A stretch of 36,676 bases of DNA from Trichococcus ilyis (GTDB lineage Bacteria; Bacillota; Bacilli; Lactobacillales; Aerococcaceae). The stretch spans positions 1 through 36,676 of the forward strand of contig NZ_FNYT01000031.1 in the NCBI RefSeq assembly GCF_900109135.1. The letters run 5' to 3'. Numbering within the stretch: position 1 is the first letter of the stretch; each line of letters begins with the position of its first letter. The translations under genes were made by a program, and so were the position numbers. Positions 20,869 through 28,622 of the stretch are shown here, in pieces. Under the pieces are notes generated by a model. That model worked only from the letters and a program-made list of their open reading frames with translations, was not told the origin of the DNA and made no database searches.

Positions 20869-20884
20869 TGGCACGTTTTTTGCA
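20869..20884 (+). promoter_or_regulatory. Sigma-54 (-24/-12) promoter of the PTS operon
   Basis: TGGCAC (20869-20874), GTTTT, TTGCA (20880-20884) match the sigma-54 consensus exactly, 41 bases before the IIA start and directly downstream of a sigma-54 activator gene. Confidence 0.93.
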
Positions 20885-20924
20885 TATAGATAAGTGAAAG
20901 CATAAGCGAACAGGAGGGATTCAT

Positions 20925-21272
20925 TTGGAAGACGAGGAGAAAATCATCATGCAGCTGATCATCCATGGGGGAGATGCCCGCGCGTTCAGCATGAAAGCCA
21001 TCCAGGCCGCCGAAAAGGGTGAGTTTACGGAAGCCAATCAGCTGATGGGGGAGGCCAGGACTTCATTGAACAAAGCGCATGATTTGCAGACTACGATTAT
21101 CCAAGAAGAAATCAGGGGGAAATCGACAAGCACGACGCTTTTGATGGTCCATGCCCAGGATCATGTGATGAACGCCATGACCGTGAGGGATCTGGCGGAG
21201 CATCTGATCCAATTGAGGGAAGAAGTCCATTTGTTCCGTGCACACAAAATGAGCCAGGAGGGGATCGCATGA
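20925..21272 (+). CDS. PTS lactose/cellobiose-family EIIA component
   Basis: Cytoplasmic phosphocarrier passing phosphate from HPr to EIIB. Its 115 residues form the all-helical Lac-type EIIA. The active-site region MVHAQDHVMNA, with the catalytic histidine in VHAQDH (75-80), is typical, as are GDARAFSMKAIQAAEKGEF and the helix that follows. It starts at TTG with AGGAGGG 6 bases upstream. It overlaps the EIIB start by ATGA, so the two are coupled. The sugar is probably a beta-glucoside or chitobiose-like disaccharide. Confidence 0.92.
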   Translation: MEDEEKIIMQLIIHGGDARAFSMKAIQAAEKGEFTEANQLMGEARTSLNKAHDLQTTIIQEEIRGKSTSTTLLMVHAQDHVMNAMTVRDLAEHLIQLREEVHLFRAHKMSQEGIA

Positions 21273-21580
21273 CACTGAATATTATGTTGGCTTGTGCCGG
21301 AGGCTTTTCGACCAGCATGCTGGTCGAACGGATGAAAGAGGCGGCGAAAGAAAAAGGTATGGAAGTCAGCATCGATGCCACGGCTGAAGGGAAAGTGGAC
21401 AAGCTGATCAAGAACATCGACATTCTCCTGCTGGGTCCGCAAGTCGGCTACATGGAAGAGAGCTTCAAAAAGAAATACAGTGGCCATCCGGTCGCGATCG
21501 CAACGATCCCTTCGATGGATTACGGCATGATGAACGGCAAAAAAGTGTTGGCGGATGCTTTGCAGTTATTAAACAAATAG
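21269..21580 (+). CDS. PTS lactose/cellobiose-family EIIB component
   Basis: A 103-residue EIIB with phosphocysteine Cys9 in the P-loop CAGGFSTSMLVERM, matching the cellobiose-type CxxGxSTSMLV motif. The LLGPQVGYME segment is also conserved. It takes phosphate from EIIA and passes it to the incoming sugar on EIIC. It overlaps EIIA by four bases, and EIIC begins 13 bases later. Confidence 0.94.
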   Translation: MTLNIMLACAGGFSTSMLVERMKEAAKEKGMEVSIDATAEGKVDKLIKNIDILLLGPQVGYMEESFKKKYSGHPVAIATIPSMDYGMMNGKKVLADALQLLNK

Positions 21581-21593
21581 GGGGCTGAAAAGA

Positions 21594-22898
21594 ATGGCTG
21601 ATTTTTCAAATGTGCAAATGAGTTTACAACGTGGTGCGGGTGCGATCCAAAACAACAAATACATCAGCGCGATCACGAATGGGCTGATGTCGGCGATGCC
21701 GATCACAATCGTAGGTGCTTTGGGTAGTTTGGTGAACAGTTTCCCTGTTGCCGGCTATCAGGAATTTCTGGTCAACACCGGATTGAAAGCGATTACGGTC
21801 ATTCCTTCCGAAATCACGACCAATTTATTGGCTTTATACGCTGTCTATCTGATCGCCGCCAAATTTGCGGAGTCCTATGACATCGACGGGACGCCGGCTG
21901 GGATCCTTGCCTTGATGAGCTTCCTGATCGTGACCCCGTTCAATTATTCCGAAGCGAACACATTGGCCTCGCTGCCCGCCACTTGGATGGGCGCACCGGG
22001 ACTGTTTACTGCCTTTTTAGTCGCGTTATTGTCCGCGAAAGTTTATACCATTTTTAAAATCAAAGGTTGGGTCATCAAGATGCCGGACGGCGTACCGCCG
22101 ACCGTATCCAAATCATTTTCCGGTCTGATTCCTGGCTTGGTGTTGGCGGTCATCGCGTTGACGATCCGTTATGTGATGACATTGACTGCTTTCGGCGATA
22201 TCCATGCCTTCATCTTCTCGATGGTGGCTGCGCCGCTTACGAAATTGGGCGGAAGCTTTGTCGCTTTGTTGATTGCGATGTTCGCCGCACAGATTCTTTG
22301 GTTAGTCGGCGTGCACGGCGCGATGGTCGTCTACAGCGTATTCATGCCGATTTGGACACCGCTTGCCACTGAAAATTTGGCTGCATATAATGCCGGTCTG
22401 GAAATCCCGAACATCGTTTCCGGCAGCCTGTTCGGGATGGTGCTGTTCATGGGTTCAGGAGCTACTTTGGGCTTGGCGATGGCGATGCTGCGTGCGAAAT
22501 CGGAGCAATACCGTGTCCTTGGCAAATTGAGTCTGATCCCGAACATCTGCGGCATCAATGAACCGATCATCTTCGGGATGCCGATCATCATGAACTTCAC
22601 TTTGGCTATCCCATTCATCCTGGTGCCATTGATCATCGCGGTCACTTCCTATCTGGGCATGCTGACCGGTATACTGCCTTACTTGCCGGGCATCGCGGTG
22701 CCATTGGGCGTTCCGGTCGTGCTCAACGGCTTGATGGCGGGCGGTTGGAAATGGGCCATCTATCAAGCACTGATGATTGCAGTGAGCTACCTCGTCTACC
22801 TGCCGTTCTTCAAAGCCATGGACAAAGCCGCTTACAAACAAGAAGTGGAAGCGCTACAGCAGGCGGAAGCCTCCGAACTGGACAGAGCATTAGTATAA
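21594..22898 (+). CDS. PTS lactose/cellobiose-family EIIC permease
   Basis: A 434-residue membrane permease of the CelB/Lac family with about ten membrane segments. It begins FSNVQMSLQRGAGAIQNNKYISAITNGLM and carries the substrate-site GINEPIIFGMP (from about 320) and the WLVGVHGAM segment. It is the third and last intact gene of the operon. A small GGGG-type ribosome-binding site precedes the ATG. Downstream the expected phospho-glycosidase is only a remnant. Confidence 0.94.
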   Translation: MADFSNVQMSLQRGAGAIQNNKYISAITNGLMSAMPITIVGALGSLVNSFPVAGYQEFLVNTGLKAITVIPSEITTNLLALYAVYLIAAKFAESYDIDGTPAGILALMSFLIVTPFNYSEANTLASLPATWMGAPGLFTAFLVALLSAKVYTIFKIKGWVIKMPDGVPPTVSKSFSGLIPGLVLAVIALTIRYVMTLTAFGDIHAFIFSMVAAPLTKLGGSFVALLIAMFAAQILWLVGVHGAMVVYSVFMPIWTPLATENLAAYNAGLEIPNIVSGSLFGMVLFMGSGATLGLAMAMLRAKSEQYRVLGKLSLIPNICGINEPIIFGMPIIMNFTLAIPFILVPLIIAVTSYLGMLTGILPYLPGIAVPLGVPVVLNGLMAGGWKWAIYQALMIAVSYLVYLPFFKAMDKAAYKQEVEALQQAEASELDRALV

Positions 22899-22908
22899 AA
22901 AAGAACAG

Positions 22909-23059
22909 CTGCTACAGCACGAGCGAAATGTCGAAAGGCTACGGCTTCATCCGCGTCGATCAGGACGATGAAGGCAAAGGTAGCCGGGCACGCAGTAAAA
23001 AGGGCTCGTTCCACTAGTACAATAAGGTCATCGCTTCAAACGGTGCCGAGCTGTACTGA
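22909..23059 (+). pseudogene. Remnant of a GH1 6-phospho-beta-glucosidase (C-terminus)
   Basis: In one frame the DNA reads STSEMSKGYGFIRVDQDD, EGKGSRARSKKGSFH, an in-frame TAG (23015-23017), then YNKVIASNGAEL and a stop. This is the C-terminal signature of GH1 6-phospho-beta-glucosidases, where SFYWYKKVIASNGEDL is usual, and the TAG sits where tryptophan is expected. Only about 50 codons survive and the N-terminal 400 or more residues are gone. It follows the EIIC stop directly, where a functional glycosidase gene would be expected. From 23061 to about 23134 an unassigned short frame follows. Confidence 0.82.
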
Positions 23060-23160
23060 AGTGTCGACTGAAATCGACGGCGAAACGGTCAGCTTAATGC
23101 AATGGCTGTCCGAACAGTCCTTGAACGACTGATCCATCTGCTGCAACTATGACAAAACGA

Positions 23161-23207
23161 ACAGCCTCCTGGAACCCGCGTCATGCGGATTCCAGGAGGC
23201 TGTTTTA
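23161..23207. terminator. Bidirectional terminator between PTS operon and NTF2-like gene
   Basis: ACAGCCTCCTGGAA (23161-23174) pairs perfectly with TTCCAGGAGGCTGT (23190-23203), followed by TTTT. It separates two convergent units. Confidence 0.88.
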
Positions 23208-23237
23208 TGTTGTCGTGATGCAGCAAGAACCTAGATA

Positions 23238-23639
23238 TCAGTGGGCGGACAACGGTTTGTCCGACAAAGCCCAGCCCTCGACGACGCGCGCGCCGATTGG
23301 TTCCGGATTGTTCTTGAATTTCACGAACTCCATCGTTTTCTGCTCGATCCGTTCGCCGGTGCGTTTGTCGATGATGTAGACGTTGTAGCGGATCGCACCC
23401 CATTCGCCCTCGACGATCATATTGTGGAACTCGCCCAGTTCGATGTCGTAGGCCTGGAAAAGCTGTCCCATCATGTCCTTGTATTGCTGCAAAGTCAGGC
23501 GCTCGCTGTAGACATTGTAGTGCGCATCCGGCTCATACAACGTTTCGCACCACTCCAGCCAAGCATCATATCCATTATTCCAATTCTTGAAGCCTTGCTC
23601 AAACCGTTCCCTGATCGCATTTTCAAAATTTTCATTCAT
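23238..23639 (-). CDS. NTF2-like/SnoaL-like domain protein
   Basis: A 133-residue protein with an NTF2-like fold pattern: an N-terminal helix pair, YEPDAHYNVYSERLTLQQYKDMM, a middle strand WGAIRYNVYIIDKRTGERIEQKTMEF, and a final strand VVEGWALSDKP. SnoaL-like proteins include small hydrolases, isomerases and ligand-binding proteins; no specific function can be claimed. AAGGAGG precedes the ATG on the minus strand. It appears to be a single-gene unit. Confidence 0.78.
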   Translation of the reverse strand: MNENFENAIRERFEQGFKNWNNGYDAWLEWCETLYEPDAHYNVYSERLTLQQYKDMMGQLFQAYDIELGEFHNMIVEGEWGAIRYNVYIIDKRTGERIEQKTMEFVKFKNNPEPIGARVVEGWALSDKPLSAH

Positions 23640-23894
23640 TATTTTTCCTCCTTCGGTTTGGTTTACTGCTTGCGTTTTGTAAACCTTGGTGTAACTATAG
23701 CTGGGGAGGATAAACTGAGCGTAAACTTTGGGGATGAGAAAGGCTGTTATATTAGGAGTACCTCCTTTGAGGCGGTGAGCATCCCGGCGGACACGGCCTC
23801 GCCGGGAAAACCGAACATTTCGGCAACCAAATTCCCGATGAGCTTCCGCCCACGCTGTGCTATGATAATAAAAAGTGCAAGGAGGGGAATCGCG

Positions 23895-24071
23895 ATGGTG
23901 GAACTGGATCGGCTGGTCAAATTGCTCGTGGAGAAGGTGCTGCGTGCGTCCAAAAAACAGGAACCAAACGGGAAAGCTGCTGGTACGGCGGAGCCAGAGG
24001 AGCAGGTGAATCCCGAGCGTCTTCCAGAGGAATCGGATAAAGAAGAAACGAAAAAAATGCCTGAAGGGTGA
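23895..24071 (+). CDS. Small hydrophilic protein, 58 residues, unknown function
   Basis: A short frame with a very strong AAGGAGGGG 6 bases before the ATG. The N-terminus VELDRLVKLLVEKVLRASKK is an amphipathic helix; the rest is rich in Glu, Lys and Pro and probably disordered. The helix resembles the short targeting peptides of microcompartment enzymes, but no such genes are nearby, so this is only a resemblance. It is convergent with the next gene, with a CTGAAGGG/CCCTTCAG hairpin at the junction. No homolog recognised. Confidence 0.55.
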   Translation: MVELDRLVKLLVEKVLRASKKQEPNGKAAGTAEPEEQVNPERLPEESDKEETKKMPEG

Positions 24072-24077
24072 TCCCCT

Positions 24078-24386
24078 TCAGACATACTGGAGCAGTTCGT
24101 CATAATATAGTTTCGTGATCAGTTCCCGGTCGGCGGTGGTGGGTTTGTCGATGTAGATGACGTATTCGGCATCCCAGGTGTAGGCGGATGTGCCTTCCAG
24201 AAACGGGTTTTCTGCAGGCGTTTCACTTTCCAATTCGGCGATGAGGACGGCGATATAGTCTTCACTTTCGGTTTCGTCATGGAAGTCGAAATCGTCGCTG
24301 GTCTCGATGTAGAGTTTGTAGGCTTTGTTCGGGTGTTCGGCTTTGAATTTTTGGATGATCGCAATTTCTTTGTCCAGGTTTCTCAT
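24078..24386 (-). CDS. Hypothetical acidic protein, 102 residues
   Basis: Not recognised. It is acidic, with an early Lys-rich helix, an EDYIAVLIAELE strand and a DAEYVIYIDKPTTADRELITKLYYDELLQ C-terminus, suggesting a small compact alpha/beta fold. AAGGGAG lies upstream on the minus strand. No membrane segments or signal peptide. It is divergent from the amidotransferase gene and convergent with the 58-residue gene. Confidence 0.6.
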   Translation of the reverse strand: MRNLDKEIAIIQKFKAEHPNKAYKLYIETSDDFDFHDETESEDYIAVLIAELESETPAENPFLEGTSAYTWDAEYVIYIDKPTTADRELITKLYYDELLQYV

Positions 24387-24543
24387 GGTGCGCGCTCCCT
24401 TCGGAAATGGCTTTGGATCAAGTGTTTTCTACAGGTCTATCATAACATGCTCTATCCGCATCTGCACCCAATAACGCGGGATGGATGACGGTTGCGGGCG
24501 GATGGTCTATGATGGAAATAATCAGTTTTGAGGAGGGATCAGC

Positions 24544-25233
24544 ATGAAAATCGCTATTCTGCAGCACGTGGCTTTTGAAGGGCCGGCGGAAATCGAGAAT
24601 TGGTGCCGGCAGACAAGAGCCGAATACAAGATATACCGGATTTTTCAAGGTGACCCGCTGCCGAGCGCGGAGGAAACGGACTTCCTGGTGATATTGGGCG
24701 GACCCATGAGCGTCTTGGATGAACTGCCTTGGCTGGAGCAGGAGCGGCAGCTTATCCGTGCGTTCATCAGCCAAGGCAAGCCGGTGTTCGGCGTCTGTCT
24801 GGGCGGACAGCAGATCGCCAAAGCGTTGGGTGCCGCCATTTTTCAGGGGGCAGACCGGGAAGCAGGCTGGCTGCCGATCCGGACGATGGGTTCGACAGCT
24901 GTCGGCGATCTGCCCGAGGAACTGGTCGTGTTCCATTGGCACGGAGAGCAGTTCGGCTTGCCGGAAGGGGCCGAGCGCCTGTTCGCAAGTGAGGTCTGCG
25001 CGAACCAAGGCTTTGTCTACAACGGTAATGTCATCGGCCTGCAGTTCCATTTCGAATCCACCCAGGAGAGCATCGAAAGCATTCTCCAAAACGATGCGGC
25101 CTTCCTGGACGGGAGCGCCCATACGCAGACGGCAGCGGAAATCCGGAATCAGCCGATACCCGCGAGCAACCGTGAAGTGCTGTATCGGTTGTTGGACCGG
25201 TTGAAGGCAAGCGTTCCGGATCGGAAGGGATAA
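24544..25233 (+). CDS. Class I glutamine amidotransferase-like protein
   Basis: A stand-alone 229-residue GATase1 domain of the GMP-synthase-like type. The nucleophile elbow GVCLGGQ holds the catalytic Cys, the FLVILGGPMSVLDELPWL segment forms the oxyanion strand, and LQFHFEST supplies the His and Glu of the triad. There is no synthetase domain, so the acceptor is unknown; related proteins act on gamma-glutamyl compounds or serve unassigned roles. It is too short and divergent to be CarA, GuaA or PabA. GGAGGGATC precedes the ATG. Confidence 0.85.
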   Translation: MKIAILQHVAFEGPAEIENWCRQTRAEYKIYRIFQGDPLPSAEETDFLVILGGPMSVLDELPWLEQERQLIRAFISQGKPVFGVCLGGQQIAKALGAAIFQGADREAGWLPIRTMGSTAVGDLPEELVVFHWHGEQFGLPEGAERLFASEVCANQGFVYNGNVIGLQFHFESTQESIESILQNDAAFLDGSAHTQTAAEIRNQPIPASNREVLYRLLDRLKASVPDRKG

Positions 25234-25299
25234 CCATAAGGAAGCGATGGTCAGTTAGTCGGCTGATCAACGTTTATATACCCAATATCCGCAAAGCGC

Positions 25300-25333
25300 A
25301 GAAAGAGGCCGGGAAGAAATCCCAGCCTCTTTC
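25300..25333. terminator. Bidirectional terminator between GATase and HAD genes
   Basis: AGAAAGAGGC-C-GGGA pairs with TCCC-A-GCCTCTTTCT with one mismatch, giving T-rich tails on both strands. The core resembles the hairpin after rplI (13481-13507). Confidence 0.8.
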
Positions 25334-25338
25334 TGTTG

Positions 25339-26004
25339 TTACAGCAAGTCATTCAAGTCGCGGATATCATCGATCAGTGCATCCGCCGAGTCCAGTTCGC
25401 CGGGAAAGCCGAAGCCGTAGCGGCAGCCCACCGTGCGGACGGGGTGATGCTCGGCGACCTCGATGTCCTGGAAGCGGTCGCCTACAACCATATAGCCGCC
25501 GGGAAAAACCGAGCGGATCGTTTCGAAGATCTCGTATTTCGGGATGAAGCCGAAATCTTCGGTGCAGTACATGCCGTCGAAGCAGCGGTCCAAGCCGAAG
25601 CTTTCCCGGTGCGCTTCCATGTAGGCCCGGCTGCAGTTGCTCAAAAAGACCAAACGATAGCCTTTCTCCTTCAATGCCTGCAGCGTCTCCAGGGCACCTT
25701 CGTAAAGGACGGCCTGGCCGGTCTGGGCTTTTTCCAGCAGGATCCGCCCGATCATTTTTGAAGCATGCGCTCGGACCTCTTCATCCAGATCCGGCATGAA
25801 ATTTTCCCACATGGCTTGGCTGCTGTAGCCCAGCCACTTCGTGATTTCCTCATCCTGCCAAACCCGCGAAGCGGCGTGGCCGCCTGCAACCAAATATTCG
25901 TAGGCCTGCTTGAAGGCGAAGATATAGTTTTTGGTGCTGTCATGGATCGTGCCGTCGTAGTCGAGGATGACGGTGCGGATGCCTTCGAACTTTCGTGTTT
26001 CCAT
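25339..26004 (-). CDS. HAD-superfamily phosphatase, last gene of the riboflavin operon
   Basis: A 221-residue HAD hydrolase. Motif I DYDGT holds the nucleophile Asp, motif II is LVFLSNCS, a lysine lies in GFIPKYEIF, and the acidic motif is VVGDRFQDIEVA. A helical cap domain sits after motif I, as in phosphoglycolate-phosphatase-type enzymes. It begins 6 bases after ribH with no clear Shine-Dalgarno, implying translational coupling. The position suggests it could dephosphorylate 5-amino-6-(5-phosphoribitylamino)uracil, the step between RibD and RibH that lacks a dedicated gene. That role is inference. Confidence 0.85.
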   Translation of the reverse strand: METRKFEGIRTVILDYDGTIHDSTKNYIFAFKQAYEYLVAGGHAASRVWQDEEITKWLGYSSQAMWENFMPDLDEEVRAHASKMIGRILLEKAQTGQAVLYEGALETLQALKEKGYRLVFLSNCSRAYMEAHRESFGLDRCFDGMYCTEDFGFIPKYEIFETIRSVFPGGYMVVGDRFQDIEVAEHHPVRTVGCRYGFGFPGELDSADALIDDIRDLNDLL

Positions 26005-26010
26005 AAACTT

Positions 26011-26472
26011 TTATAGGTTCTTAAGCAGGTTGGCCATTTCGATCGCGGATACGGCACAGTCGTAGCCTTTGTTGCCCGCTTTCGTGCCGGCGCGCTCGAT
26101 GGCTTGTTCGATCGTGTCGGTCGTCAGGACGCCGAAGATGACCGGAACACCGGTAGTCATCGAAGCAGTCGCTACGCCTTTGGATACTTCGGAACAGACG
26201 TAATCGAAATGCGCCGTTGCGCCTTTGATGACGGCGCCCAGAGTGATGACGGCATCATATTTTCCGGAAGCGGCCATTTTTTGCGCCACCAGCGGGATTT
26301 CGTATGCGCCCGGCACCCAAGCCAAGTCGATGGCATCTTCAGCCACGCCATGGCGTTTCAAACCGTCCAAAGCGCCGCCCACCAATTTTGAGCCGATGAA
26401 TTCGTTGAAACGTGCCACCACGATCGCGATCTTTAAGTCCTGTGCAATTAATTGTCCTTCGATGATGTTCAT
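26011..26472 (-). CDS. ribH: 6,7-dimethyl-8-ribityllumazine synthase
   Basis: Condenses the dephosphorylated ribitylaminouracil with 3,4-dihydroxy-2-butanone 4-phosphate to give lumazine, usually as a 60-mer cage. Characteristic segments are [50 protein letters not shown] and [17 protein letters not shown]. It has 153 residues. The ATG at 26472 follows AGGAGG; the frame extends upstream but lacks family character there. A 250-base gap with a large hairpin separates it from ribBA. Confidence 0.97.
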   Translation of the reverse strand: MNIIEGQLIAQDLKIAIVVARFNEFIGSKLVGGALDGLKRHGVAEDAIDLAWVPGAYEIPLVAQKMAASGKYDAVITLGAVIKGATAHFDYVCSEVSKGVATASMTTGVPVIFGVLTTDTIEQAIERAGTKAGNKGYDCAVSAIEMANLLKNL

Positions 26473-26608
26473 TTTGTTTTCCTCCTGTTTGGTTGTTTTA
26501 TTTATATTTAAGGCAAGTATAAATTTGGGGCATTTCAAAAGTGCATCACCATTGGTGGTTCACAATATTGCAAGGTGTTCCATGCATTCGAAAATATTGG
26601 CCAGCTTC

Positions 26609-26710
26609 ACGGGTTAGCCCTTCGGAAATTAGATAAATCGCGCCTATTGCGCTCTGCGATGCTCAGTCGGCTCGATTTCCTAAATTTCTGTCAGGGCTGA
26701 ACGAACCCGT
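26609..26710. repeat. Long imperfect hairpin between ribBA and ribH
   Basis: Nested complementary blocks: ACGGGTT (26609-26615) with AACCCGT (26704-26710), AGCCCT with AGGGCT, GAAATTAG with CTAAATTTC, and AAATCG..GCC with GGC..CGATTT. Together they make a roughly 100-base hairpin in the intra-operon gap. Without T-tails it is not a simple terminator; a dispersed repeat or an RNA-processing or stability element are both possible. Confidence 0.55.
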
Positions 26711-26723
26711 TCCGCTTTTCTTT

Positions 26724-27920
26724 TTATAACTCCAAGTAGTGTCCCATTTTTTGTTTCTTTGTTTCCATATAGCGTTGCGTTTCGTCGAAGATTTCCAGTT
26801 GGATCGGAATCCGCTCGGTGATCTTCAGGCCGTGCTTTTTCAATCCTTCTATCTTAAGCGGGTTGTTCGTCAGCAAGCGGATTGCTTTTACGCCCAAATC
26901 CTGCAGCATTTCGTCAGCCATATGGTATTCGCGCAAGTCGTCGGGGAAGCCCAACTGTAGATTCGCCTCCACCGTGTCATAACCTTGATCCTGCAGCGCA
27001 TATGCGTGGATTTTGTTCACGAGGCCGATGCCGCGTCCTTCCTGGCGCAAATAGACCAGGACGCCGCGTCCTTCCTCGGCGATCTGTTTCATGGCCGCAT
27101 CCAATTGCTGGCCGCAGTCGCAGCGCTTCGAGCCGAAGACATCGCCGGTCAGGCATTCGGAATGGACGCGCACCAGAACGGGTTCATCCGTCGTGACATC
27201 GCCCATGACCAAGGCGACGTGGTGTTCATCTGCGTCGATGTTGCTCACGTAAGTGTAGATGTCGAATTCACCGTATTTGGTCGGAAGTTTGGCTTTGCCT
27301 TCGCGTTTGTAGAGCTGTTCGGTCTCTTTCCGGTAAGCGATCAGGTCCGCGATCGTGCCGATCTTCAGGTCGTGCTCTTTGGCGAAAACGATCAGTTCGT
27401 CCGTGCGCATCATCGTGCCGTCATCGGCCATGATTTCGCAGCAGAGACCCGCAGGCTTCAGTCCGGCCAAGCGCGCCAAGTCGACAGTCGCTTCGGTGTG
27501 GCCGTTGCGCACGAGCACGCCATTGTCCACTGCTTTCAGCGGGAAGATATGTCCGGGTCTGCGGAAATCTTCGGGTTTGGCGTCGTCCTCCACGGCTTTC
27601 ATGACCGTTAAGGAGCGTTCGAAGGCCGAGATGCCGGTGGTCGTCTCGACATGGTCGATGGCGACGGTGAAGGCCGTCCCGTGATTGTCGGTGTTGCGGT
27701 CCACCATCGGCGTCAGCACCAATTTTTCGGTGAGCGTCCGGTCCATCGGCATGCAGATCAAGCCTTTCGCGTAGATGGCCATGAAGTTGATGTTTTCCGG
27801 CGTCGCGAATTCCGCTGCGCAGATGAGGTCTCCCTCATTTTCGCGGTCCTTGTCGTCGACCAGCACGATGATTTTGCCGGCTTTGATGTCCGCGACGATT
27901 TCTTCAGTTGTGTTGAACAT
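26724..27920 (-). CDS. ribBA: Bifunctional DHBP synthase / GTP cyclohydrolase II
   Basis: A 398-residue fusion supplying both riboflavin precursors. The RibB half (about 1-200) has the metal/substrate loop RENEGD (26-31) and [14 protein letters not shown]. The RibA half (about 205-398) has the zinc cysteines Cys256, Cys267 and Cys269 in [18 protein letters not shown] and the catalytic RQEGRGIGL segment. The ATG at 27920 follows GAGGAGGG; codons further upstream are not family-like. It lies 26 bases after ribE in the ribD-ribE-ribBA-ribH order of Firmicutes. Confidence 0.97.
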   Translation of the reverse strand: MFNTTEEIVADIKAGKIIVLVDDKDRENEGDLICAAEFATPENINFMAIYAKGLICMPMDRTLTEKLVLTPMVDRNTDNHGTAFTVAIDHVETTTGISAFERSLTVMKAVEDDAKPEDFRRPGHIFPLKAVDNGVLVRNGHTEATVDLARLAGLKPAGLCCEIMADDGTMMRTDELIVFAKEHDLKIGTIADLIAYRKETEQLYKREGKAKLPTKYGEFDIYTYVSNIDADEHHVALVMGDVTTDEPVLVRVHSECLTGDVFGSKRCDCGQQLDAAMKQIAEEGRGVLVYLRQEGRGIGLVNKIHAYALQDQGYDTVEANLQLGFPDDLREYHMADEMLQDLGVKAIRLLTNNPLKIEGLKKHGLKITERIPIQLEIFDETQRYMETKKQKMGHYLEL

Positions 27921-27946
27921 GGATGTATCCCTCCTCATTGTTTCTT

Positions 27947-28600
27947 TCAGAAAAAGCCGTTCTCTTTCAGGAAGGCTTCCGACAGGTTGCTTTGTTTCGT
28001 TTGTGGTTTGGGACTCAGGCCCAGCAGCTTTTCGACGTATTTGCCGATGATGTCGCACTCCAGATTGACCGTGTCGCCCAACTTCTTCTCAAGCAGGATC
28101 GTCTCCGCTCCGGTATGGGGGATGATGGAGACCTGGAATGATCCGCTGTCGACTGCCGCTACCGTCAGGCTGACGCCGTCGATGGCGATCGAGCCCTTTT
28201 CGATGATGTAGCGCAGCAGTTCCGGTCCGGTCGAAATGGTCATCCAGACCGCATTATCGTCCTTGCGGTATTCCTTGATCGAGCCGGTTCCGTCGATGTG
28301 TCCGCTGACGATGTGTCCGCCCAGTCGGGTATCGAGCTGCAGCGCCCTTTCCAGATTGACGCGGCCGCCGATCTGCAGGTCGCCAAGATTGGAGCGCTGC
28401 AGCGTTTCCGGCATGACGTCGGCTTCGAAGCCATCCTTATGCAGCTTCGTGACCGTCAGGCAGACGCCGTTGGTGGAGATGCTGTCGCCGATTTTTGTTC
28501 CGGCCAGCACCTTTTTCCCTCCGACCGTTACGATGGAGGATTTTTGGCCGTGGCGGATGCCTTTCAGGGTGCCGACTTCTTCGATGATTCCAGTAAACAT
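27947..28600 (-). CDS. ribE: Riboflavin synthase alpha subunit
   Basis: Dismutates two lumazine molecules to riboflavin. It is a tandem duplication of lumazine-binding barrels, with [10 protein letters not shown] at the N-terminus, [13 protein letters not shown] in the first half, and [13 protein letters not shown] plus [13 protein letters not shown] in the second. It has 217 residues. GTAGGAGG lies 6 bases upstream of the ATG. It is second gene of the operon, 22 bases after ribD. Confidence 0.97.
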   Translation of the reverse strand: MFTGIIEEVGTLKGIRHGQKSSIVTVGGKKVLAGTKIGDSISTNGVCLTVTKLHKDGFEADVMPETLQRSNLGDLQIGGRVNLERALQLDTRLGGHIVSGHIDGTGSIKEYRKDDNAVWMTISTGPELLRYIIEKGSIAIDGVSLTVAAVDSGSFQVSIIPHTGAETILLEKKLGDTVNLECDIIGKYVEKLLGLSPKPQTKQSNLSEAFLKENGFF

Positions 28601-28622
28601 GAATTCCTCCTACTTTCCTCTG

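Noticed and set aside
24544-25233. GATase as the missing carA
   Set aside because: At 229 residues it lacks the CarA N-terminal domain and it is far from carB with a different motif context.
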